A DNA stretch of 64,000 nucleotides from Zobellella endophytica (GTDB lineage Bacteria; Pseudomonadota; Gammaproteobacteria; Enterobacterales; Aeromonadaceae): assembly GCF_003012775.1 (NCBI RefSeq), contig NZ_PXYG01000001.1, forward strand, positions 930,001 to 994,000, written 5' to 3'. The notes below the pieces were generated by a model that searched no databases, was not told the DNA's origin, and saw nothing but the letters and a program-made list of their open reading frames with translations. The position numbers and the translations under genes were made by a program. This document shows positions 21,104 to 30,163 of the stretch, piece by piece; the first letter of the stretch is position 1, and every line of letters starts with the position of its first letter.

Positions 21104-21604
21104 ATGAATACAACAAACACATCAAGCACAAATAACAGCATCACTCCGCTACTTATCGAACACATCAAAGCAATAAGCAAAGAGTTGGTCCAGGCCAGGA
21201 AAATAAAGCCTGAACTGATAGAGATAAAGAAAACCATTGAAGATAGTAACCTGTTCAATGAATCCTGGTATCTTCATCGTAACATTGACATTGTTCTTAA
21301 CCCCGCTTCCTGCTCCGATCCGCTGTTACACTACATTGAATTTGGCGGCTTCGAGGCTCGTAATCCCAATCCTTATTTTGATTCATCCTGGTACCTCGAA
21401 AACAATAAAGATGTGCGTGAGAGCAAACTGAACCCCCTGGTTCACTTTGTACTCTTTGGTGCCAAGGAGCTGCGCAATCCGGGCCCGGAATTTGATACCC
21501 GCTGGTATGTGGAAAATCATCCTGACCTGGCAGATAGCAAGCTCAACCCGCTTGCTCATTATCTGCTTTTTGGTAAGCAGGAAGGCAGAAAGTGCAAGCC
21601 CTGA
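21104..21604 (+). CDS. Small protein of three WYL/PDV repeats
   Basis: 166 residues. After a 45-residue helical start come three ~45-residue modules: LFNESWYLHRNIDI...HYIEFG, FDSSWYLENNKDV...HFVLFG, FDTRWYVENHPDL...HYLLFGKQEGRK. Nothing catalytic is present; it is a stand-alone version of the module attached to the glycosyltransferase at 8650, the coiled-coil protein at 11872 and the RgpF-type protein at 22714. Composition shifts inside the gene from AT-rich at the 5' end to GC-rich over the second and third modules, which suggests the modules arrived by recombination. The function is unknown; an adaptor that binds glycan or other assembly proteins is a reasonable guess. Confidence 0.75.
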   Translation: MNTTNTSSTNNSITPLLIEHIKAISKELVQARKIKPELIEIKKTIEDSNLFNESWYLHRNIDIVLNPASCSDPLLHYIEFGGFEARNPNPYFDSSWYLENNKDVRESKLNPLVHFVLFGAKELRNPGPEFDTRWYVENHPDLADSKLNPLAHYLLFGKQEGRKCKP

Positions 21605-21630
21605 TATCTTCAACATGAGATAAAGCTACC

Positions 21631-22677
21631 ATGCATCACCCCACTTATCGTACCTGCCATGAGTTCGGGGGCCTGTTCCTGACCCCCATGCTCACCCGCT
21701 ATGTACGAGCCCTGGCTGAACAACCGGGAACATTTACACCTGTTTGCCTGGCGCGCGAGGGCTGGTTGTTGCAACAGCTGCTGGAGCATCTGCAGCAGCA
21801 ACAGCTGCTGGAACTGCCTTCCGCCCCGGTTTATGTCAAGGTTTCCCGCACCCTGCTGTTCAGGGCCCTGCTGGGCGAGCCCGAATTATGGCCTGTCGCC
21901 CTCAAAAACAGCTTTAACGGCAAGGTGAGCGAGCTGTTCAGCAGCCGTTTTGGGCTGCAGCGCCACGAATACGAGTCGGTACTCCCCTCCGAGCTGCTGG
22001 AGCAGGCCATCAACTTGCCGGAGGATATGGATCAGCTGGTTAGCCGCGTCTCCGAGTTCAACACCCCGCTTCAGGCACTGGTTGCGCCAACACGGGCCGG
22101 GGTGTGCGCCTATTTCCAACAGCAGGGGCTTGCCGATGCCGAAAAGTTGCTGCTGCTGGATGTGGGGTATTCTGGCACCATCCAGAAGTTGCTGACCCGG
22201 CTGTTGCAACGGGATACCCATGGCTTCTACTTTATTGCCACCAAGCCCGGTGCAGCCAAAGTGGACCAGCATACGGCCTTTATGCAGGGCACCTTCAAGG
22301 AAGGCGTTGCCCTGGGAGACGGCTACCACCTGCTGGACCGCTCCCTGTTCATCGAGTGCCTGCTCACCGCCCCCCATGGCCAGGTGGTGGACATCCGCCA
22401 GGAACACGATGGCCGGTTTCGCTTCTACTATGGCCGCAAAGCCGCCACCCAGCGCCACTTCCAGGATCTGCAAGCGGTACACCATGGTGCAGTAGAGGGT
22501 GTGGCCCATGCGTTGCGGCACGGGGTAGATTACTCCGTGGAGGAGATAGAACTGCTTTACAAAACCTTTTTAAGCTCCCGTAGTGCCCTGCCGCCCGGAG
22601 TGTGGCATTTATTCTCGGCCGATGACGATATTTCAGGCAACGGCATTGTCAATCCGTTGGACTTGTTCGCTATATAG
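21631..22677 (+). CDS. Stand-alone HAD-associated C-terminal module protein
   Basis: 348 residues, GC-rich. The start FGGLFLTPMLTRYV, the segment CLAREGWLLQQLLEH and LLLLDVGYSGTIQKLL match the module that normally follows an HAD hydrolase domain in large polysaccharide proteins. The HAD domain itself is not here but in the next gene (22714-24642), which ends just where this module would begin. It therefore looks like the second half of a protein that has been split and placed upstream. No phosphatase DxD motif is visible in this half. Probable cytoplasmic partner in polysaccharide assembly; the precise role is not known. Confidence 0.65.
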   Translation: MHHPTYRTCHEFGGLFLTPMLTRYVRALAEQPGTFTPVCLAREGWLLQQLLEHLQQQQLLELPSAPVYVKVSRTLLFRALLGEPELWPVALKNSFNGKVSELFSSRFGLQRHEYESVLPSELLEQAINLPEDMDQLVSRVSEFNTPLQALVAPTRAGVCAYFQQQGLADAEKLLLLDVGYSGTIQKLLTRLLQRDTHGFYFIATKPGAAKVDQHTAFMQGTFKEGVALGDGYHLLDRSLFIECLLTAPHGQVVDIRQEHDGRFRFYYGRKAATQRHFQDLQAVHHGAVEGVAHALRHGVDYSVEEIELLYKTFLSSRSALPPGVWHLFSADDDISGNGIVNPLDLFAI

Positions 22678-22713
22678 CGATGGTCGATACTATCCATTTC
22701 ATGGGCTCAGTTT

Positions 22714-24642
22714 ATGCTTAAAAAAGCGATTAAATTTCTTAAACAAAAAAAACGAAAAAGAAAAGAGAACACGGCAAGTATTTTTCAACAGGCTGTCGAC
22801 CTGGGGCTGTTCAACAGTGACTGGTATCAGTCCACCTACAGTGGCAGGTTCGATTCTGCCCGGGACGCCTTCGACGATTACCTGCATAAATCCCGTTTTG
22901 CTCCGGTCAATCCTTCTCCCGCCTTTGACGGTGAAATTTATCAGCGCCTGAACATGGACGTGTACACCAGTGTTCAAAGTCCGTTGAAGCACTATATTCT
23001 CAGTGGCCGCCATGAAGGTCGCTTTCATGTCGGTGCGGTAACCAAGTGGCACCCAAAAGAACCGGTGTCCACCAAGCGCAAGCTGACCGAGCAGGCCAGC
23101 CAGCAGAAGGTAGCCATTTGCCTGCATATCTTTTATGAGGATTTTATCGATCGTTTTGCCGATGCGCTGCGGCGCTTTCCCATGCCGGTTGATGTGTTCA
23201 TTACCCTGGCGGACGGCAAGCTGGCCAGGAAAGCCACCTCTGTTTTCCAGAAGATAGGCCAGGTCAGGCAGGTTCAGGTACGCGCTGTTCCCAACAGGGG
23301 ACGCAACTTCGGGCCCCTGCTGGTGGAATACGCACAAGAGCTGCGGGGCTATGATCTGTTTTGCCACCTGCACTCGAAGAAATCTCTCTATTCCGGCAAG
23401 GAGCAGTCTCAGTGGTCGGAGTATCTGACCGAGTACTTGCTGCGCGATCCCGCCGTCATCAACCGGGTGCTGAATGCCTTTGCCGATAATGAAGAGCTGG
23501 GAGTGTACTACCCCACCTCGTTCTGGATGATGCCCAACTGGGTAAACCACTGGACGGTAAACAAACCCCATACCGGGGAATGGCTGGAGCAGTTTGGCAT
23601 GAGCCTGGATAGTGACTTTATCAACTATCCGGTCGGCGGCATGTTCTGGGCTCGTCCCAAGGCACTGAAAGAGTTGCTGGCTCGTGAGTATCAATACGAG
23701 GACTTCCCTGCCGAGCCCCTGCCGAATGATGGCTCCAGCCTGCACGCGCTCGAGCGGCTGGTGGGCTTGCTGGCGGAAAAGAACGGCTACAAGCAGTTTT
23801 ACTATTATCCTCCCACCGGCCGCTTTACCACCGATAAAAGCTACTGCTACATCCAGTACCACAATTCGGCCCGCAATGCCTTTGACCAGATCAAGAACCA
23901 CGAGCTCATCAGCTTTGATGTGTTCGACACCCTGGTGCGCCGGCGTTACTTCGCCCCCGATTACGCCAAGCTGAAGCTGGGAGCCCGGCTTGCCGCGGAA
24001 GGACTGGTGGATAATGCCCATGCCTTTGTCGGCCTGCGCAACGAAGCCGAGTTTGAGCTGCGTAAAGAACAGGCTTTTAAGGGTGACGTTCGTATCGACG
24101 CCATTTATCAGCGACTGGTGCAACGCCTCGGCCTGGATGAAACTCGTGCCGAACCCCTGATGCAGCAGGAGTTCGAACTCGATCTCGACATGATCGAGGG
24201 CAAGGACGAAATGGTGGATATCTTCAACGATCTCTATGCCCTGGGCCGAACCCTCTGGGTGGTATCCGATACCTATTACACCCGTGAGCAAATTGGCCTG
24301 ATGCTGCGCAAAGCCGGCGTGACCGCCCCTTTCCGCCTGCTGGTGTCGAGCGAAGAGCAAAAGCGTAAAGACAACGGCACCATGTGGCACTTTGTGAAGA
24401 GTGAGCTGCAAAACATGGGTAGCCCCAGTTTCCTGCACATAGGCGACAATGTGGTTGCCGATGCCCAGTTACCTGGTGACCTGGGATTAGGGAATTTTCA
24501 TATTTTAAACCCGCATGATAAGTGGCATGCATTTGGCCTTCCATCCGTACTTCGAGGTAAAGATTCCCTGAACGAGCAGGAAATTCTTAAGTGGGGGCCA
24601 CTTATCTTCAATCTGGGTCGCAGTCCGTTTATTGGTGAGTAA
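22714..24642 (+). CDS. WYL/PDV repeat + RgpF-like + HAD hydrolase protein
   Basis: 642 residues. A very basic start (KKRKRK) leads into two modules of the WYL/PDV type (LFNSDWYQ; FDGEIYQRLNMDV...HYILSG). A rhamnan-synthesis RgpF-like domain spans about 125-400 (AICLHIFYEDF, PNRGRNFGPLLVEY, CHLHSKKS, NYPVGGMFWAR). An HAD domain starts at about 405 with the nucleophile motif SFDVFDTLVRRR; WVVSDTYY and HIGDNVVADAQL are the later HAD motifs. The protein ends GPLIFNLGRSPFIGE, without the usual C-terminal module, which is encoded by the gene upstream. RgpF-type proteins add sugars in rhamnose-containing polymers; the substrate here is inferred. Confidence 0.8.
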   Translation: MLKKAIKFLKQKKRKRKENTASIFQQAVDLGLFNSDWYQSTYSGRFDSARDAFDDYLHKSRFAPVNPSPAFDGEIYQRLNMDVYTSVQSPLKHYILSGRHEGRFHVGAVTKWHPKEPVSTKRKLTEQASQQKVAICLHIFYEDFIDRFADALRRFPMPVDVFITLADGKLARKATSVFQKIGQVRQVQVRAVPNRGRNFGPLLVEYAQELRGYDLFCHLHSKKSLYSGKEQSQWSEYLTEYLLRDPAVINRVLNAFADNEELGVYYPTSFWMMPNWVNHWTVNKPHTGEWLEQFGMSLDSDFINYPVGGMFWARPKALKELLAREYQYEDFPAEPLPNDGSSLHALERLVGLLAEKNGYKQFYYYPPTGRFTTDKSYCYIQYHNSARNAFDQIKNHELISFDVFDTLVRRRYFAPDYAKLKLGARLAAEGLVDNAHAFVGLRNEAEFELRKEQAFKGDVRIDAIYQRLVQRLGLDETRAEPLMQQEFELDLDMIEGKDEMVDIFNDLYALGRTLWVVSDTYYTREQIGLMLRKAGVTAPFRLLVSSEEQKRKDNGTMWHFVKSELQNMGSPSFLHIGDNVVADAQLPGDLGLGNFHILNPHDKWHAFGLPSVLRGKDSLNEQEILKWGPLIFNLGRSPFIGE

Positions 24643-24647
24643 TTGTA

Positions 24648-25841
24648 ATGAGAACTTTATTCCTTCACATCGGTCATGGAAAGACTGGTTCAAGCTATAT
24701 ACAAAGCAGTATTGCTCTGTCTGTAGGCGATTTATTGAAGAACAACATCGTATACCCGAGTATTAACCTGGATGATGCAAAAAAAGGATTTATAACATCG
24801 GGTAATGGTGGACTGCTGCTATCACCACAAATATTTAAAATATTAGAAAACAGTAAGGGAAGTGACATTCTCTTCAGTAGTGAGATGCTTTTTCATCACT
24901 TTATTGACAATCCCAACAACTACAATGTTGTCAATGAGTTTTGTGAAAAAGAAGGAATTTCACAAGTAAAAATACTGCTTTACATCAGAAACCCTGTGTC
25001 TCATGCTGCCTCTGATTTTCAACAGAGTGTAAAACGAGGTGGAAACGGTAATACTATCGAGCGTTTTTTTGAAGGATATAGAATGCCCGCGAATGTGCGG
25101 AAATTCATATCTGATAGAGAAAAAATAAAAAACTCCTCACTGACCATAGTTAACTACTCCAAAGAACGAAAAGCTCTGTTGACATCATTTTCTGGCTGGC
25201 TGGGTATCCCAGAAAGTACACTATCCACACCAGCAAAGAAAGTGGTAAACAGATCATTAACTTACTCTGAGTTGGAATTTCAGCGCCATCTGAACAAGAA
25301 GCTGGGTATTAGTGGTGATTTTATTGCGGATCCACTTTGCAATTTATTACCGGATGTAAAATCCGAGGTGGTATTGCCCAGCCTGGAATCACAGAAAAGC
25401 ATGATTTCAAGGCTCTCTCAAGATATTGAGTTTGTTAACCTGCACGCAAAATCAAATGGATATGATATTGATATATCCATTGAAAACACCAAGCGGAAAA
25501 CAGATCTCACATTCTCTCAAGCACAGGTAGAAGTTCTTTCCCAATCAATTGGAAACAAGATTTTAGGCTTGGAGCAGGCCCTCACCACACTGAAAAAATC
25601 GCTTGATAAAAAAGAACAGCTTACCACAAGTGAGAGTAAGGCTTTTTTCAACAGTTGCCATGCCAAATTAAGTGGTTCAGATAATACTGCCAATACCTAT
25701 CGCGAACTGGCCCTGATGTTTGAAGAGCTGGGGAATATTCCAGTTGCATTACAAATGATGAAGGTCGCGAAATCATTCAGGCCCGATGGTCCATTAATAA
25801 ATAATAAAATCAAGGTTTATGAAACCTTGTTAGCGCAGTAA
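24648..25841 (+). CDS. Sulfotransferase-like protein 4 with TPR-like tail
   Basis: 397 residues, starting 5 bp after the previous stop. The PAPS loop is GHGKTGSSYIQ (Lys12, Ser15) and the 3'-phosphate motif is YIRNPVSHAASDFQQSVK with Arg-Asn-Pro and Ser. After about residue 270 a helical region ends in a TPR-like unit, MFEELGNIPVALQMMKVAK then FRPDGPLINNK. The same tail ends the hydrolase-like protein at 10435 and, more loosely, the sulfotransferase at 28808. The tail is probably a protein-protein contact shared by modification enzymes (inference). AT-rich. Confidence 0.78.
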   Translation: MRTLFLHIGHGKTGSSYIQSSIALSVGDLLKNNIVYPSINLDDAKKGFITSGNGGLLLSPQIFKILENSKGSDILFSSEMLFHHFIDNPNNYNVVNEFCEKEGISQVKILLYIRNPVSHAASDFQQSVKRGGNGNTIERFFEGYRMPANVRKFISDREKIKNSSLTIVNYSKERKALLTSFSGWLGIPESTLSTPAKKVVNRSLTYSELEFQRHLNKKLGISGDFIADPLCNLLPDVKSEVVLPSLESQKSMISRLSQDIEFVNLHAKSNGYDIDISIENTKRKTDLTFSQAQVEVLSQSIGNKILGLEQALTTLKKSLDKKEQLTTSESKAFFNSCHAKLSGSDNTANTYRELALMFEELGNIPVALQMMKVAKSFRPDGPLINNKIKVYETLLAQ

Positions 25842-25920
25842 CCCTCCGAAATGGCTTAATAATATGGCATGATATTTTTAACATATATCATGCCGTACTT
25901 ATAAAATATGGATATCTCAG

Positions 25921-27069
25921 ATGATGGATGGTTTCGAGTTTAATGATGTTTATATAACCCCTTTCTCCGAGCTGTTGGACAACCCCCGCGGGCTATCCTT
26001 TCATCGTGGAGGTCCAATATGGCCAAGTTGGGAACAACAAATAGAAGTAAGGCACCGTCATCGGGATGCGCCAGTCGATGACAAACCACTCTTTGAGCCA
26101 TCTGATAATATAGAAACAATCAATACACCATTACTCTGGTGTGGCCCGATAACTCAACATTACGGCCATCAAATAGCCGATTTTTTAACCAGGCTGCCTG
26201 CATACAAGGAAAAGGATGGACTTTATTGTTTTTCCCCACGTACTTCCTCTTCAATAAAAACCCTATCTGATACTCCTCGTTTTTTTCAGGATATGTTAAA
26301 GTGGTACAATATACCAGAAGATAGAGTTTTAATTGTCAGCAAACCCATTCTCGCCAAAAAGCTGTTTTGCCTGCCTCAACAAGAAAGATTAACTGCCGAT
26401 GGCGGCATTCCTCCATCGCAGGAATATTTGGATATTCTTACAGAAAATACTATACGAAATGGCTTGGCAACAGAGAATAAAAATGGAACCTACTTTATAT
26501 CCCGTGCGGCTATGTCTGCCAAACTGGCTGGTGAGGGTTATCTCGACTACTTTTTGGCAACCAAAGGCATCAAGGTTATTCGACCAGAAACTATTTCGTT
26601 ACATGAACAATTACGAATATATTCTTCAGCCGAGCGCCTAATCTTCTCTGAAGGTTCGGCTTTACATACACTACAGCTTTTAGGCCGGGGGCTTTGGAAA
26701 ACGAAAATACACATTATTAACCGTAGGCCTGGAACTAGGCTTGTTTCTAATATATTGAAGTCAAGATGTAACAACCTACAATATCATGATTTGGGTACAT
26801 TAATCCATGGCCTCAATCTCGCTGGACGACCGGCTAAAGCAGTGGCCCTCACTGTTGCAGATAAGAAGGAGTTATTCACACTACTTCATCAACTGGAGAT
26901 TGATACTAAAGGATGGTCTGACACTCTATGTAATTCCTTTATTAAAGATGATATTAAAGTATGGTTTGACAAGGAAAGAAGTTCAAAAAGAGCTAAAGTC
27001 CCTGGTTCATTGCCTATGATTTACAGAAAGCTCTCCTCTGTGGGAATAGATGTAAACGAGATTAAATGA
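25921..27069 (+). CDS. Family 61-like glycosyltransferase
   Basis: 382 residues. The C-terminal half follows the GT61 (DUF563) pattern: the arginine motif YFISRAAMS, then KVIRPETISLHEQLRIYSSAERLIFSEGSALHTLQLL across several strands, where GSALH takes the place of the usual G-A-x-L-T-N loop. The N-terminal 100 residues carry WCGPITQHYGHQIADFL, the common GT61 element for His/Asp-rich substrate binding. GT61 enzymes move xylose, GlcNAc and other sugars; the donor cannot be read. AT-rich, one base before the next gene, so translation is probably coupled. Confidence 0.72.
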   Translation: MMDGFEFNDVYITPFSELLDNPRGLSFHRGGPIWPSWEQQIEVRHRHRDAPVDDKPLFEPSDNIETINTPLLWCGPITQHYGHQIADFLTRLPAYKEKDGLYCFSPRTSSSIKTLSDTPRFFQDMLKWYNIPEDRVLIVSKPILAKKLFCLPQQERLTADGGIPPSQEYLDILTENTIRNGLATENKNGTYFISRAAMSAKLAGEGYLDYFLATKGIKVIRPETISLHEQLRIYSSAERLIFSEGSALHTLQLLGRGLWKTKIHIINRRPGTRLVSNILKSRCNNLQYHDLGTLIHGLNLAGRPAKAVALTVADKKELFTLLHQLEIDTKGWSDTLCNSFIKDDIKVWFDKERSSKRAKVPGSLPMIYRKLSSVGIDVNEIK

Positions 27070-27070
27070 T

Positions 27071-27703
27071 ATGCCTATTTTCAGTAAAGACAATAAAAAC
27101 ATTCTTTTTATACATGTTCCCAAAGCAGGTGGGAGTACAATAGAGTCCATATTTAAACGCTCAGAATTTGAAATGACCTATTTCGATGGTGGGAAGCATA
27201 GCAAACTTAATCCTCTGAGAAAGTGCTCTCCACAGCACATGTATGCTGAGCAACTCAATGCATTATTCGAAGTCAATAAATTTGATTATATTTTTATGCT
27301 AGTTCGCAATCCTATCGAGCGATTTAAGTCTGAGTTTGGCATGCGTCATCAACAAGCTGACAAAAACAATCGCTTGAACTTTGATTATGTGAACAGCTGG
27401 ACAAAGAAAACTCTGGAAAATTATAATAGTAATCCATATTGTTACGATAACCATATTCGCCCACAAAGCCAATTTTATCTTCCCGGTACAAGAGTGTTTA
27501 AACTGGAAGACGGTATGGACAGTATCATAGAGCAGATCTCCAAAGATATTTCCATGCAATTAAATTATGATGGTTTTAAAATCATGGATAGAAAAAAGAA
27601 GAGTGGATTCTCGTCTAAAGATGTTCCTATTTCAGATTTTACACTGAATCACTTAGAGCATTTTTATGCTGAAGATTTTTTCAATTTTAATTATAAAAAA
27701 TAG
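27071..27703 (+). CDS. Sulfotransferase family 2-like protein (number 5)
   Basis: 210 residues, shorter than its neighbours and of a different type. The PAPS loop HVPKAGGSTIE (Lys18, Ser22) and the 3'-phosphate motif LVRNPIERFKSEF fit the Sulfotransfer_2 family, which includes heparan/chondroitin/dermatan-type carbohydrate sulfotransferases. It probably sulfates a hydroxyl of the polymer or its precursor. It begins one base after the stop of the GT61-like gene. AT-rich. No signal peptide, so a cytoplasmic location is likely. Confidence 0.8.
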   Translation: MPIFSKDNKNILFIHVPKAGGSTIESIFKRSEFEMTYFDGGKHSKLNPLRKCSPQHMYAEQLNALFEVNKFDYIFMLVRNPIERFKSEFGMRHQQADKNNRLNFDYVNSWTKKTLENYNSNPYCYDNHIRPQSQFYLPGTRVFKLEDGMDSIIEQISKDISMQLNYDGFKIMDRKKKSGFSSKDVPISDFTLNHLEHFYAEDFFNFNYKK

Positions 27704-27806
27704 CTACATCAAAAAAACAAATTACTCAGACTAGTATTCCAGCACATCCTAATCTGACACTAGCTGTATATTCAGATGGCAAAGCTACTAATAACAGGGA
27801 AATAAA

Positions 27807-28796
27807 ATGAGGCTGATTCTTCATCCCGGTCATGCTAAGTGTGGTTCAACAACAATTCAAAATTTCTTGCGTGATAATCGAGATTTCTTATTCAAAAACA
27901 AGTTTATAACGCTTGATAGCAACTTAAGAACTCAAGATGAACCTAACTTTATTGAAAAATCAGAGTCACCCCGAGGTTTTTTCAAAAGGATTCTTAATGG
28001 TAACTCTCTTCTAAACCTGGAAGAAAAGCTATCAAATATTAAGAACCGCTTTTCTGATCACACACTTATCATTTCAGCTGAAAACCTTACAAACCAAATC
28101 GCTGAAGGTGCGCCAGGCAGTAGCATTCACAAAACAATTTCAGAAATATTCACAGATGTAACTGTTATTTACTACATAAAGCCGCAAGATACATTTTTAT
28201 TCTCTGGTTGGCAGCAATGGGGGTATAAGCAAGGTTTATCTCTCCAACAGTACATTCAGCGCTCCTTGAACCAAGGTGGCCCTAACTACCTCAGAGCTAT
28301 CAATTTTTTTGAGAAAGTATATGGAAAAAACAACCTTAACATCTCCCCTCTTACGAGTAACGCTTTAATCAACAACGATTTAATTGATGATTTTTGTAGT
28401 AAAGCAAAACTCCCCATTCTTGATAAAAAGGTTAATCTGTCCCCTCAAAATGTAAGCCTCAATCCGATTATCTGTGATATTTTATCCAGACACCCCGAAT
28501 TATTCAAAGATCAGCATGATGAAGAAATAAAAAATAAACTTGAAAGCCTTCATAGTAAACCCATTTTTTTACATAACAAACTGGATGGTTTACTTCCTCG
28601 TAAAAATCGAAAAGTCATATTAGATAGGTTTTTGGCTGATAACAAATACATACATGAAACGTATTTTCCACATCTAGACTTTGAGAATACCTTTTATGGC
28701 CACATTGAAAAGGTAAAGCCTTTAGGTGGAGAAATAGAACGGATTAAGGAAGAAAACCGTGTGTTGGTCGATTTGTTCATCTCTCTTATAAAGTAA
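27807..28796 (+). CDS. Sulfotransferase-like protein 6
   Basis: 329 residues. The PAPS loop is GHAKCGSTTIQ (Lys11, Ser14). In the 3'-phosphate region, YIKPQDTFLFSGWQQWG, the usual Arg is replaced by Lys. The same unusual Pro-Gln and W-Q-W-G pattern occurs at 19030, so the two form a subgroup. The Arg-to-Lys change could lower PAPS affinity or be tolerated. AT-rich, 11 bp before the next sulfotransferase gene. Confidence 0.72.
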   Translation: MRLILHPGHAKCGSTTIQNFLRDNRDFLFKNKFITLDSNLRTQDEPNFIEKSESPRGFFKRILNGNSLLNLEEKLSNIKNRFSDHTLIISAENLTNQIAEGAPGSSIHKTISEIFTDVTVIYYIKPQDTFLFSGWQQWGYKQGLSLQQYIQRSLNQGGPNYLRAINFFEKVYGKNNLNISPLTSNALINNDLIDDFCSKAKLPILDKKVNLSPQNVSLNPIICDILSRHPELFKDQHDEEIKNKLESLHSKPIFLHNKLDGLLPRKNRKVILDRFLADNKYIHETYFPHLDFENTFYGHIEKVKPLGGEIERIKEENRVLVDLFISLIK

Positions 28797-28807
28797 ATGT
28801 TTACATC

Positions 28808-30145
28808 ATGATATTTAAAAGCATAAGAAAAAAACAGGTAGCTAACATTGTGCTTCATGTCGGTCCGCCAAAGAGTGGAACCTCTGCTATCCAATATTTT
28901 CTTCACAGTAACAATAAACTATTAGAAAAACACGGTTTTTTTTATCCCGAACATGATCTGGATAAAAATAATATCTCGGGCGGTCATACAGAACTTGGTC
29001 TGCCATTGACAGAAAACAATCTTGAGCAGGCAAAGATAACGTTAGAAAAGTTTCTGGCCACTGCTCGAGAAAAGAAACTGGATCTTTTATTATCTGCAGA
29101 ATCATTTTATATTAATTCTGAGAAAATGAAGAAGCTACTTGTAGATTTCGATGGATCTGTCACCATCATTGCCTTCTTTCGAGATCCCTTGGAAACCATT
29201 TACTCCAGCTATAGTCAGATCATTAAACGACATTTTTACAAAGGTACCTTTGAGGAGCATTTTAAGAAAGTAACCGGAGGTGATGGTGGTTATTTTTCCG
29301 GAAAAATACTACAAAAATGGATCGAGCATTTTGGTGCTAATCAATGCAAAATTCACCCATATGACTTTAATACCTTTATTAATGATCGCATTGAGCTTTC
29401 TTTCCTCAGCTTGCTTAACATTGATAATAAGCACTTTCCTTCATTTTCACTTGGCGAAGAAAAAATAAACAAAAGCTACACAAGTTCCGCCTTAGAGTTA
29501 AAACGAATAATTAATGCTGCTTTGACCGAGAAAGATATTGTCCCCAATGCAAACATTGATCGCGCTCTACAATATTTCTCGGATAACAGTCAGGAAACCA
29601 GACTCGATTATCGAGAGATCTTAACAGAACAGCAGCGCACGTTGATACAGGATAAATTTTCATCTTCTAATAAGCTGATGCTCGCAACTCTTTATAAAAC
29701 ACCATCTGATGGCTATCTCAACTACAACAGCACTCATCATTCCATCCAATCTAAAAGCTCAATCATAGAATATTCTCTTTCTTCTGTATTCAGCCAAGCA
29801 CTTGGAAGAGATGCTGCCATAGTGGAATTTTTATCTAAACGTGTTGGCACGCTACTGAAAAGGTCACCTAAGAACACATCTTTGCTTATGCTGGCAGAAA
29901 TACTAAAAATCGGTTCCAATTATCAACCTTATTCTTTTTTCAGCCATGAGCAGCTAAAAAAAATCACTGCACCGGATGCATCACAATTTACTATTTATCT
30001 CAACTTGGCATTAGCACTCGAGAAAAAAAATCACATAGATGAAGCATTTCAAATGGCTGAGCGAGCTTTACAATTGCGCCCTAATGGCCAAGTTATAAAG
30101 ACCCTGTATGCTCGACTAAGTCATAAAAAACCAACTCCCTTGTGA
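28808..30145 (+). CDS. Sulfotransferase-like protein 7 with TPR-like tail
   Basis: 445 residues, the longest of the group. The PAPS loop is HVGPPKSGTSAIQ (Lys22, Ser26) and the 3'-phosphate motif FFRDPLETIYSSYSQIIK keeps Arg-Asp-Pro and Ser. The last 110 residues are helical and end in a TPR-like unit, LALALEKKNHIDEAFQMAER then LQLRPNGQ, similar to the tails at 10435 and 24648. Probable PAPS-dependent sulfation in polysaccharide assembly. AT-rich; last gene of the AT-rich run. The next start is 18 bp on. Confidence 0.78.
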   Translation: MIFKSIRKKQVANIVLHVGPPKSGTSAIQYFLHSNNKLLEKHGFFYPEHDLDKNNISGGHTELGLPLTENNLEQAKITLEKFLATAREKKLDLLLSAESFYINSEKMKKLLVDFDGSVTIIAFFRDPLETIYSSYSQIIKRHFYKGTFEEHFKKVTGGDGGYFSGKILQKWIEHFGANQCKIHPYDFNTFINDRIELSFLSLLNIDNKHFPSFSLGEEKINKSYTSSALELKRIINAALTEKDIVPNANIDRALQYFSDNSQETRLDYREILTEQQRTLIQDKFSSSNKLMLATLYKTPSDGYLNYNSTHHSIQSKSSIIEYSLSSVFSQALGRDAAIVEFLSKRVGTLLKRSPKNTSLLMLAEILKIGSNYQPYSFFSHEQLKKITAPDASQFTIYLNLALALEKKNHIDEAFQMAERALQLRPNGQVIKTLYARLSHKKPTPL

Positions 30146-30163
30146 TGTGAGCAAAACTCCCAG

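Noticed and set aside
22699-24438. 579-codon minus-strand frame opposite the RgpF/HAD gene
   Set aside because: The plus-strand product has clear domains, while the antisense product has none and no ribosome site.
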